Positions 1 to 6,220 of a stretch of DNA of 8,586 nucleotides are shown here, in pieces. How positions within the stretch are numbered: position 1 is the first letter of the stretch; the number at the start of each line of letters is the position of its first letter. The translations under genes and the position numbers were made by a program. Where the stretch lies: contig WQZK01000069.1 in the NCBI GenBank assembly GCA_009780765.1, positions 1 to 8,586 of the forward strand. The letters run 5' to 3'. The DNA comes from Defluviitaleaceae bacterium (GTDB taxonomy: Bacteria; Bacillota; Clostridia; Lachnospirales; UBA5962). The notes under the pieces were generated by a model that ran no database searches, was not told where the DNA came from, and saw nothing but the letters and a program-made list of their open reading frames with translations.

Positions 1-819
1 GACCATGTTAGAATGTACTTAAAAGAAATTGGCAAGGTTCCACTTTTAAGTGCAGATGAAGAGTTAGAGCTTGCAAGGCTTATGTCTGAAGGCGATATTA
101 TGGCTAGAAAACGCCTTTCAGAGGCTAATTTAAGGCTTGTTGTAAGCATTGCAAAGCGATATGTCGGCAGGGGTATGGTTTTTCTTGATTTAATTCAAGA
201 GGGCAACTTAGGCCTTATAAAAGCGGTTGAAAAATTTGACTATAGCAAAGGTTATAAATTTAGTACCTACGCAACTTGGTGGATAAGGCAAGCAATTACA
301 AGAGCTATTGCCGACCAGGCTCGTACCATTCGTATACCTGTTCATATGGTTGAAACTATCAATAGGCTTATCAGAGTTTCTAGGCACTTGCTGCAAGAGC
401 TAGGCAGAGATCCAACGGCGGAAGAAATTTCAAAAGAAATGGAAATGCCTGTGGAAAAAGTTAGAGAGATTATGAAAATTGCACAAGAACCTGTTTCTTT
501 GGAAACGCCTATCGGCGAAGAGGAAGATAGCCACCTTGGCGACTTTATTCCCGATGAAGATATAAAAGCTCCTGCCGATGCGGCTGCATTTTCGCTGTTA
601 AAAGAGCAACTTATGGACGTTTTAGAAACCCTTACCGACAGAGAAGAAATGGTTTTAAAAATGCGTTTTGGGCTTTATGATGGCAAACCAAGAACGCTTG
701 AAGAAGTGGGTAAAGAGTTTAATGTTACGCGTGAACGTATTAGACAAATTGAGGCTAAGGCCCTTAGAAAGCTTAGACACCCAAGCAGAAGTAAGAAACT
801 TAGGGATTATTTAGATTAA
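1..819 (+). CDS. rpoD: Primary (housekeeping) RNA polymerase sigma factor, sigma-70/SigA, 5'-truncated by window edge
   Basis: This is the principal sigma factor, which directs RNA polymerase to -35/-10 promoters. The frame is already open at base 1 (D-H-V-R-M-Y...), so the ATG at 13 is internal. About 100 N-terminal residues (region 1.1 and the start of 1.2) probably lie upstream, judging from the usual length of Firmicutes SigA. The 272 visible residues show region 1.2 (MYLKEIGKVPLLS) and region 2 (NLRLVVSIAKRYVGRG, then FLDLIQEGNLGLIKAVEKFD). The -10 recognition helix follows (FSTYATWWIRQAITRAIADQ). Region 3 contains GRDPTAEEIS and region 4.2 is a helix-turn-helix (LEEVGKEFNVTRERIRQIEA) followed by the usual LRHPSRS-KKLRDYLD ending. 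Nothing looks degraded. The stop overlaps the next start as TAATG, so trmK is probably translated by coupling. dnaG is the usual upstream neighbour but is not visible. Confidence 0.98.
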   Translation, partial: DHVRMYLKEIGKVPLLSADEELELARLMSEGDIMARKRLSEANLRLVVSIAKRYVGRGMVFLDLIQEGNLGLIKAVEKFDYSKGYKFSTYATWWIRQAITRAIADQARTIRIPVHMVETINRLIRVSRHLLQELGRDPTAEEISKEMEMPVEKVREIMKIAQEPVSLETPIGEEEDSHLGDFIPDEDIKAPADAAAFSLLKEQLMDVLETLTDREEMVLKMRFGLYDGKPRTLEEVGKEFNVTRERIRQIEAKALRKLRHPSRSKKLRDYLD

Positions 820-1505
820 TGGAAATTTCTAAAAGACTTTTGGCAATTATAAAAATGATAAAGCATGATCATCTAATTGATATAGGCTGTGACCATGCTT
901 ACATACCGATATATACAATCAAAAACGGTATTGTAAAAAACGCCATTGCAGGTGACTTAAATCCAGGACCGCTTGAAATGGCGAAGAAAAACGCCATTGC
1001 TTATAATTTGGCGGATAAAATAGATTTCCGGCTCGGTTCGGGTCTTTCTATCGTGAAAGACTCGGAACGGGCTGGTTTTTGTGCTGTAATTGCTGGTATG
1101 GGCGGATTTTTGATTAATAAAATTTTAGAAGCGGCTCGAGAAAGCTTGCACGAATATAGTCAAATTATTCTACAACCACAATCGGATTTATATGATGTTA
1201 GAAAAAAAGTTCATGAATTAGTGTTAAAAATTGTAGATGAAGAGATGGTTTTTGAAGCAGGAAAATATTACAATATACTGAGCATAGAGCATGGAGAAGA
1301 CTGTGCTTACCAAGAAAGGGACTATATTTTAGGCAAAATTAACATAGAAAGAAAAAATGATGTTTTTTTAGAATATGCAAAAGGCGAACTTGCTAAGTTA
1401 AAAAAAATATTATCTAACTTAGATAAAAATGAGCATTTAGAAAAAATTAAAGAGCTTGAAAAATTAGTGGAAATTTATAAAGGTGTTTTAGGTGATAAAG
1501 CATGA
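819..1505 (+). CDS. trmK: tRNA (adenine(22)-N(1))-methyltransferase TrmK
   Basis: This is an SAM-dependent class I methyltransferase; the family (B. subtilis YqfN/TrmK) methylates N1 of adenine 22 in the tRNA D-arm region. The 228-residue length fits the family. The N-terminal half is the Rossmann domain: SAM motif I is LIDIGCDHAYIPIY (residues 19-32), the acidic ribose-binding loop is GDLNPGPLEMA (45-55), and the family motif AGMGGFLI is at 92-99, followed by IILQPQSD. The C-terminal part from about residue 170 is Lys/Glu/Leu-rich and looks like the helical coiled-coil domain of this family. The start overlaps the rpoD stop (TAATG). Only a weak, distant AGGGA (802-806) precedes it, so translation probably depends on terminating rpoD ribosomes. 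Adjacency to rpoD is the standard Firmicutes arrangement and supports the call. Confidence 0.93.
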   Translation: MEISKRLLAIIKMIKHDHLIDIGCDHAYIPIYTIKNGIVKNAIAGDLNPGPLEMAKKNAIAYNLADKIDFRLGSGLSIVKDSERAGFCAVIAGMGGFLINKILEAARESLHEYSQIILQPQSDLYDVRKKVHELVLKIVDEEMVFEAGKYYNILSIEHGEDCAYQERDYILGKINIERKNDVFLEYAKGELAKLKKILSNLDKNEHLEKIKELEKLVEIYKGVLGDKA

Positions 1506-2299
1506 TAATATTTGGGATAGTTGCAACATTTTTGGCATTTTGCTATATAAATTATAAACTAAGCATGAGATGGGTTAAAATAAAGCGTTTTAGCGTTGAG
1601 GTTGGTTTACCTAAAAACGCAAAAGGCTTTAAAATTTTGCACATTAGCGATGTTCATAATGCTTCAGAAACGGTGCTGACGCTTGATTTTTTTAAAAACA
1701 CATATAAACACGAATTTGATATTGTTGTTATTACAGGCGATATGACAGTTTCTTATTTTGAGCAAATTTTGCCATTAAAGCCATACCTTCAAGAGCTTGC
1801 AGAGGTAGTGCCCGTATTTTTTGTAGATGGCAATCACGAAAAAATTATGTATGAAGGTGTTAAAGAATTTTTGGAAGATTGTGGCGTTCATGTTTTAGCC
1901 AATGAAAAGCGAACTCTTGAATACGAGGGAGAAAAATTTGAGCTTATAGGCCTTCGCGACCATGATTATCTTCTGCAGAATGGATATTCCGAATTTGAAG
2001 CCATTTTCGAGGATAATGGGCGTTTTAAGCTAGTTTTACAACATCAGCCACAATTATTTGAACGAATAAAATATTACGAGAATGTTTTTATGCTCTCAGG
2101 CCATACACATGGCGGACAGGTTAGGTTTTGGCCACTCCCAACGCTTTACGCACCAAGGCAAGGAATTTTACCGAAATACGGAAATGGGCTATATAAATTT
2201 AGAAATAATCACATCTATATCTCAAAGGGTATTGGCACAACAATTTTTCCGATAAGGTTTTTTAACCGTCCGGAGGTTGCTATTATCGAGCTAATGTGA
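1502..2299 (+). CDS. Membrane-anchored metallophosphoesterase (calcineurin-like, YkuE-type)
   Basis: The protein has 265 residues. It begins with a hydrophobic segment (about residues 1-18, MIIFGIVATFLAFCYINYKL), so it is probably anchored in the membrane. The catalytic domain follows, with all metallophosphoesterase motifs in order: SDVH (D50, H52), GDM (D80), GNHE (N111, H112), QHQP (H181) and GHTHGGQ (H201, H203). These are the Asp/His/Asn ligands of a two-metal centre, so the site looks intact. Substrate is not readable from sequence; members of this YkuE-like group have been linked to phosphoesters of lipids or nucleotides. The start overlaps the trmK stop by four bases (ATGA) and has a good Shine-Dalgarno, AGGTGAT at 1490-1496, five bases upstream. 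The position after trmK is usually held by a Nif3/YqfO-family gene, which is not here. The 3' end contains the rnpB promoter. Confidence 0.9.
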   Translation: MIIFGIVATFLAFCYINYKLSMRWVKIKRFSVEVGLPKNAKGFKILHISDVHNASETVLTLDFFKNTYKHEFDIVVITGDMTVSYFEQILPLKPYLQELAEVVPVFFVDGNHEKIMYEGVKEFLEDCGVHVLANEKRTLEYEGEKFELIGLRDHDYLLQNGYSEFEAIFEDNGRFKLVLQHQPQLFERIKYYENVFMLSGHTHGGQVRFWPLPTLYAPRQGILPKYGNGLYKFRNNHIYISKGIGTTIFPIRFFNRPEVAIIELM

Positions 2300-2305
2300 T
2301 ACAAT
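2277..2305 (+). promoter_or_regulatory. Predicted sigma-A promoter of rnpB
   Basis: The -35 element TTGCTA (2277-2282; TTGACA matched at four of six positions) is followed by exactly 17 bases and the -10 element TACAAT (2300-2305; five of six). A TG at 2297-2298 gives an extended -10 (TGATACAAT). Transcription would start about seven bases downstream, near A2312, which is also where the first strand of the RNase P P1 helix begins. The whole promoter lies inside the end of the phosphoesterase gene: its TGA stop (2297-2299) supplies the extended -10 dinucleotide. Confidence 0.8.
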
Positions 2306-2311
2306 TAATAT

Positions 2312-2662
2312 AGAGTAAACTGGACAGTCGCACGATATTTAAGTAATATCGTGAGGAAAGTCCGGGCTTCGTAGGGCAAGGGTGCCGGATAACACCCGGT
2401 GAAGGCGACTTTAAGGACGTGCAACAGAAATAAACCGCCCGCAAATTTGCAGGTAAGGATGGAAAGGTGAGGTAAGAGCTCACCGCACCTTTGGCGACAA
2501 AGGTGGCTATGTAAACCCCACCCGAAGCAAGACCAAATAAAGCATGGTTTTTAACCAAAGGGCGGCCCGCTCTGCTTTAGGTAGTGTCGCACGAGCGTTG
2601 TGGCAACATAACGCCTAGATAGATGACTGTTCAAGACAGAACCCGGCTTATAGGTTTGCTCT
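2312..2662 (+). ncRNA. rnpB: RNase P RNA (catalytic subunit), bacterial type A-like
   Basis: This is the ribozyme that removes 5' leaders from pre-tRNAs, working with the RnpA protein. Conserved blocks appear in the right order: GAGGAAAGTCCGGGC (2352-2366), the GCAACAGAAA and AAACCGCC pair, GGTAAGAGCTCACCGC, TAAACCCCACCCGAAGCAAG, then GACAGAACCCGGCTTA near the 3' end. The ends are set by helix P1: AGAGTAAACT at 2312-2321 pairs with AGGTTTGCTCT ending at 2662, with G-U wobbles. P3 is a short hairpin (CACGATATT/AATATCGTG). P12 is a perfect 8-bp stem closed by a GCGA tetraloop (2486-2505). The P16/P17-region segment AAAGCA...TGCTTT resembles type A RNAs such as that of E. coli rather than the Bacillus type B. 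The 351-nt length is typical. It starts 13 bases after the phosphoesterase stop and has its own promoter. Confidence 0.97.
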
Positions 2663-2663
2663 A

Positions 2664-2776
2664 AAGAATTGTTTTGAAACAATATTTCGCTTAACGAAAT
2701 AGATTCCTAGTTGTGCTTTAGCACAACGTGGGGAATCGTGTTGAGTTTAGCGAAATATAGATTTAAGGCAATTCTT
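2664..2776 (+). other. Long imperfect hairpin (113 nt), structured RNA or MITE-like palindrome
   Basis: Outer arms AAGAATTG (2664-2671) and CAATTCTT (2769-2776) are perfectly complementary. Inside them 2672-2681 faces 2759-2768 with eight of ten positions paired if G-U is allowed. Next comes a perfect 10-bp block, ATATTTCGCT (2682-2691) with AGCGAAATAT (2749-2758). Further in are a partly paired segment (2692-2701 with 2738-2748), GATTCC (2702-2707) with GGAATC (2732-2737), and a terminal stem TTGTGC (2711-2716) / GCACAA (2721-2726) with loop TTTA. I count about 47 base pairs. There is no ORF, and no T-run after the structure, so it is not itself a classical terminator. No clear target-site duplication is visible at its ends. 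It lies between the 3' end of rnpB and the terminator and is probably transcribed as rnpB read-through. Confidence 0.7.
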
Positions 2777-2783
2777 GTGAAAA

Positions 2784-2833
2784 TACTTTGAAAGTCTTAG
2801 GTGGCTAAATCCACTTTAAGACTTTTTGAAGTA
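2784..2833 (+). terminator. Intrinsic terminator-type hairpin between rnpB and the S9 peptidase gene
   Basis: The core stem is AAAGTCTTA (2791-2799) with TAAGACTTT (2817-2825), continued inside by GGTGG / CCACT around the loop CTAAAT, giving about 14 pairs with one bulged T. The 3' side ends in a run of five T (2823-2827), as in a Rho-independent terminator. TACTT (2784-2788) and AAGTA (2829-2833) can extend the stem outward. This is the first convincing terminator after rnpB. Only 19 bases separate the structure from the next start codon, leaving no room for a promoter after it, so it could also act as an attenuator for the downstream genes. Confidence 0.7.
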
Positions 2834-2852
2834 CTCATAAAGGAGTGTTAAA

Positions 2853-4865
2853 ATGAAATATTTACCAATTGCTATTGAAAGTTTATTTGATATTAATTTT
2901 TTGTCGGATATAAAATTATCGCCAGATGGCAAAAATGCTGCATTTGTTGTTACAAATGGAAGCGTTAAAGATAACAACTACAAATCTAATATTTGGATTT
3001 ATGAATTTTCACAAAATGCTATGAAACGCTTAACAACAATGGATTCGGAGAAAAATATTACTTGGCTTAATAACGAAGCTATTATGTTTTCGACCGTTAG
3101 AAACGATACAGACAAAGAAACCATAAAAAATGGTATTCCTTTATCTGTTTATTACGCAATAAATATAAATGGCGGCGAGGCGATGAAGCTCTTTGATGCA
3201 CCGCTTAGTATTTCAGTGATTAGGCCGCTTTATGGCAATAAATACTTAGCACTTGCAAGCTATGATCATAGCATTGGCGATACGTCTTTAATGACATTAG
3301 AAGAACGCGAAAAAGCCTTTAAAAACGCCAAAGAAGAGCGTTCGGCATTTACTGTTTTTGATGAAATTCCATTTTGGGCTAACGGGCAAGGCGTTATAAA
3401 TAAGAAAAGAACAAGGCTTTACTTGATTGATACTGAAGCAAATGCCCAAACTGCTATAAGCCCAGAATTTATGAATGTTTCGGCATTTAAATACGATAAA
3501 GTAGCTAACAGAGCGATTTATCACGGCACAGAATATACTGATATGATGGAGTTAAAATCAGAAGTGCATATTTTCGACGTTGAAACTAATACCGACAAAC
3601 GAATTAAGCTCGATAGTGACTATATGATAAGCACAACTGAGATTATTGATAACCAAATTGTGTTTTTCGGCATTTTGTCATGTGAAAGAGATTCTTGCAA
3701 AAATTCTAAGTGGCATAAGGTTTCTTTAGATGGTGGAAAACCACAAGAGTTTACTAATTTAGATATAAGCCTTGGCAGTGTTGTTGGTAGCGATTGCCGT
3801 TTTGGCGGGGGACAATCTTTAAAGGTTGTTGGCAATGACATTTATTATATTTCTTCAAGAGGATACAGTTCGTATATTTTTAAGCTTGATATGGATGGTG
3901 TAGAAATAAGGGTTTCTGAAGAAGTATCGGGCGATATTGACTGTTTTGATATTGCGGGCAGTAGAATTGTTTTTATAGGCACTAGAAACAAGGGTTTGCA
4001 AGAAATCTATTTGCTTGAAAATGGCAAAGAAACAGCTGTTTCGGGATTTAACAAATGCTGGCTTGAAAATCATAACGTTAGCTATCCAGAGCATTTTACG
4101 TTTAAAAACAGAGATGGCATAGAGCTTGATGGTTTTGTTATTAAGCCTGCAAATTATGATGAAGCCAAGAAATACCCCGCAATTTTAGATATTCATGGTG
4201 GACCAAAAGTTTTATATGGAGATGTTTTAATGCACGAAATGCAGCTCTGGGCAAATGAAGGTTATTTTGTGTTTTTTACAAACCCAAGAGGGTCTTGTGG
4301 AAAAGGTTCAGAATTTGCATCTATAAATGCTGAAAAGTACGGCGTTTTAGACTATAACGACATAATGGATTTTACAGATAAAGTATTAGAGCTTTATGAG
4401 AATATAGATAGAAAAAGGCTTGGCGTTACAGGTGGTTCTTATGGCGGACTTATGACAAACTGGATTGTTGGACGAACAGACAGGTTTAAGGTTGCAGCTA
4501 CTCAAAGAAGTATTTCAAATTTTGTAAGTAAGTGCTTAACAACTGATATTGGCTATTATCACAACTTATCGCAAATGGGTACAACTCCTTGGCAGGATGT
4601 AGATACGTTTTGGCAAAAGTCGCCGCTTAAAGATGCTGATAAAGTTAAAACACCACTGCTTTTTATCCATTCAGACCAAGATTATCGTTGCTACATGGCA
4701 GATGCTTTTCAATTTTTTACGGCACTTAAAATGTTTGGGGTAGAAACTAGGATGTGCTTGTTCCATGGCGAAAATCATGACCTTTCGAGAAGTGGAAAGC
4801 CTAAAAACCGTATGAAAAGGCTTGAAGAAATTACAAATTGGATGAATAAGTTTTTAAAGCCTTAA
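2853..4865 (+). CDS. S9-family serine peptidase (acylaminoacyl-peptidase / dipeptidyl aminopeptidase type)
   Basis: The protein has 670 residues, usual for S9C-type prolyl-oligopeptidase relatives, which cleave short peptides from the N-terminus. There is no signal peptide, so it is probably cytoplasmic. Residues 1 to about 410 look like the beta-propeller that restricts access to the active site, with recurring strands such as LSPDGKNAAFVV, HIFDVETNTDKRI and IFKLDMDG. The rest is the alpha/beta-hydrolase domain. It has the oxyanion-region HGGP (H448-P451), the nucleophile elbow GGSYGG (Ser529), HSDQDYRC (Asp610) and GENHDLSRSG (His642), so the catalytic triad is complete. The start is supported by AAAGGAG at 2839-2845, seven bases upstream of ATG. 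No promoter is evident between the terminator hairpin and the gene. The lipoprotein gene begins 15 bases after the stop, suggesting an operon. Confidence 0.95.
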   Translation: MKYLPIAIESLFDINFLSDIKLSPDGKNAAFVVTNGSVKDNNYKSNIWIYEFSQNAMKRLTTMDSEKNITWLNNEAIMFSTVRNDTDKETIKNGIPLSVYYAININGGEAMKLFDAPLSISVIRPLYGNKYLALASYDHSIGDTSLMTLEEREKAFKNAKEERSAFTVFDEIPFWANGQGVINKKRTRLYLIDTEANAQTAISPEFMNVSAFKYDKVANRAIYHGTEYTDMMELKSEVHIFDVETNTDKRIKLDSDYMISTTEIIDNQIVFFGILSCERDSCKNSKWHKVSLDGGKPQEFTNLDISLGSVVGSDCRFGGGQSLKVVGNDIYYISSRGYSSYIFKLDMDGVEIRVSEEVSGDIDCFDIAGSRIVFIGTRNKGLQEIYLLENGKETAVSGFNKCWLENHNVSYPEHFTFKNRDGIELDGFVIKPANYDEAKKYPAILDIHGGPKVLYGDVLMHEMQLWANEGYFVFFTNPRGSCGKGSEFASINAEKYGVLDYNDIMDFTDKVLELYENIDRKRLGVTGGSYGGLMTNWIVGRTDRFKVAATQRSISNFVSKCLTTDIGYYHNLSQMGTTPWQDVDTFWQKSPLKDADKVKTPLLFIHSDQDYRCYMADAFQFFTALKMFGVETRMCLFHGENHDLSRSGKPKNRMKRLEEITNWMNKFLKP

Positions 4866-4880
4866 ACTAGGAGGTACACT

Positions 4881-6218
4881 ATGCGTAAATTTGCTATAAT
4901 GATATTTTTCAGCCTGTTTTTAGTGGCTTGTTCAGATTCAGGTGAATCAGGCATGTCGGAAGCAGAATTTATAGAGTATAAAAATGCGATGATAGATATT
5001 TTGGAGAGCGAATTTTCGCTTGTAAATCCTAACATAACATTTTCGCTAACATCTGACAGAGAATATAAATTTTATGATGGTGAAGTTTGGATAAATCCTT
5101 TGGTGAATCACCAAAGTGGATGGATGGTACATGCTTTAAGCGATGGACGTATACCTATTTGGCTTTCAAGCGGGGTTGAAATTTTTGCAAAAAATATTGC
5201 AGGTATAGGTGAATCACCGTATAATAATTTAGTATTTTTTGATAATTTTGGGGATAGATATTTCACAGTATGCAATTGGGTACACAGAAGGCATGCTCAG
5301 GCGATAAACCTATCATACAATTTTGTGAAATATTTGCATGAAAATTTATACTTAACAGGTTTGCTGGATTTATACTTAACTGGAGATAGAGAAGTTGCCA
5401 ATCGCTTAGCCGAAGAGCATTATTATAATTTTTCTGCAGGTAGAACTTTAGAAACGGCGATTAGCCTTTGGCCAGATTATGGCCAAGAAAACGAATACGG
5501 CTTTACAATAAATATTGTTTGGGAGCATGGCGATTATAGGTTTATTGTTAGCGAATTTAGAACGAGAAATACTCCGATAGATAATTTGATAAGTTATTTA
5601 GAACCTATTGAAAGCCTCATATTATTCACCAAAAATTTTTACAGGGACCGAGGATTTACTTTTGACGAAAGTAGAATAATCTATGATATTTATAGAGTAA
5701 GGCCAAGCCGATTTGCTGCAGTAGGCGGTGAAAGGGTTACGGTTTTTGGAATGCATCACGGCTATGGTGTTTATATACATGAAGCTTCGCATGTTATAAG
5801 CAGGCGTATAGCTATGCCGTTTTATCCATTTGAAGAGGGCATGGCCGATGCTATGTGGCAGTTTTATCAAATAGAAGTTAAAGGCGTTAATCCAGACTTA
5901 CTAATACCAAGGGTACATCAAAATGCACTTAGAATGTATACAGAGAGAGACCTTAATGAGCGTGTGCCGTTTCTTCTTGGTGGACTTGAAGAAGAGTTTT
6001 ATAATGAATCGCACCATATGTTTATACCAGTTTTAGCAACATATATAACAAGCCAATCGTTTGTTTTGTACTTGATTGAAAATTATAGTATAGAGTCTTT
6101 TTTTGAAGTATATTTTGATGTAGATAATTTTAAAAATGTTTATGGCACTACTCTTCACGAAATGGTGGATGAATGGCTAGAGTTTTTGAGAGATAATTTT
6201 AGTGTAGTGGAGGAGTAG
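4881..6218 (+). CDS. Lipoprotein with degenerate plus intact HExxH metallopeptidase-like domains (paralog 1)
   Basis: The 445-residue protein starts with a lipoprotein signal peptide (MRKFAIMIFFSLFLVAC, lipobox Cys17), so it is expected on the outer face of the membrane. A strong Shine-Dalgarno, AGGAGG at 4869-4874, lies six bases before the ATG. The C-terminal half holds HEASH (H300, E301, H304) followed by YPFEEGMADAMW, where E319 would be the third zinc ligand as in gluzincins or peptidase MA-like proteins. This is followed by TSQSFVLYLIEN (390-401) and YGTTLHEMVDEW. The N-terminal half repeats that order in degraded form: GWMVH (80-84), IPIWLSSGVEIFA (91-103), SYNFVKYLHEN (145-155), NFSGRTLETAISLW. 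I infer a tandem duplication in which the first copy has lost its metal ligands. Specific family and substrate are not recognised; zinc proteolysis by the second domain is likely but unproven. Confidence 0.85.
   Translation: MRKFAIMIFFSLFLVACSDSGESGMSEAEFIEYKNAMIDILESEFSLVNPNITFSLTSDREYKFYDGEVWINPLVNHQSGWMVHALSDGRIPIWLSSGVEIFAKNIAGIGESPYNNLVFFDNFGDRYFTVCNWVHRRHAQAINLSYNFVKYLHENLYLTGLLDLYLTGDREVANRLAEEHYYNFSAGRTLETAISLWPDYGQENEYGFTINIVWEHGDYRFIVSEFRTRNTPIDNLISYLEPIESLILFTKNFYRDRGFTFDESRIIYDIYRVRPSRFAAVGGERVTVFGMHHGYGVYIHEASHVISRRIAMPFYPFEEGMADAMWQFYQIEVKGVNPDLLIPRVHQNALRMYTERDLNERVPFLLGGLEEEFYNESHHMFIPVLATYITSQSFVLYLIENYSIESFFEVYFDVDNFKNVYGTTLHEMVDEWLEFLRDNFSVVEE
6173..6210 (+). repeat. Junction direct repeat, copy 1 (end of paralog 1)
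   Basis: ATGGCTAGAGTTTTT (6173-6187) and ATTTTAGTGTAGTGG (6196-6210) at the end of paralog 1 recur almost unchanged at the end of paralog 2. They mark the border of the tandemly duplicated unit. The GTGGAGGAG that follows serves as Shine-Dalgarno for paralog 2 while still coding the last residues of paralog 1. Confidence 0.75.
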
Positions 6219-6220
6219 GA

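Noticed and set aside
13..819. ATG at 13 as the true start of the sigma factor
   Set aside because: The frame is open upstream (D-H-V-R precedes), this Met is the conserved internal Met of the V-R-M-Y-L-K-E-I-G motif, and the N-terminal region of the family would be missing.
2283..2558. 91-codon open frame on the - strand
   Set aside because: It runs antisense through rnpB, whose RNA features explain this stretch fully, and its product has no recognisable domain.
2560..2580. Altered L15 (CCA-binding GGU) segment of RNase P RNA, reading AAAGGGCGGCCC
   Set aside because: It could mean that the GGU that pairs with tRNA CCA is changed, but I cannot align this loop reliably by eye without a covariance model.
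2668..2683. ATTGTTT-TG-AAACAAT local hairpin just after rnpB, as the rnpB terminator
   Set aside because: The stem is A/T-rich with a 2-base loop and no T-run follows; these bases also belong to the longer hairpin. The stem with five T at 2823-2827 is a better terminator.
2741..2769. Possible promoter for the S9 peptidase gene (TTGAGT with a downstream AT-rich -10)
   Set aside because: At 16-18 base spacing the only -10 candidates (such as TAAGGC) are poor, and the bases are accounted for by the hairpin arm.
2664..2776. Riboswitch or T-box upstream of the peptidase gene
   Set aside because: I see no known aptamer or T-box signature; the region is a simple long hairpin.
3297..4094. Several 70-80 codon - strand open frames inside the S9 peptidase gene
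   Set aside because: They are shadows of a strongly supported + strand gene, with no ribosome binding sites or recognisable domains.
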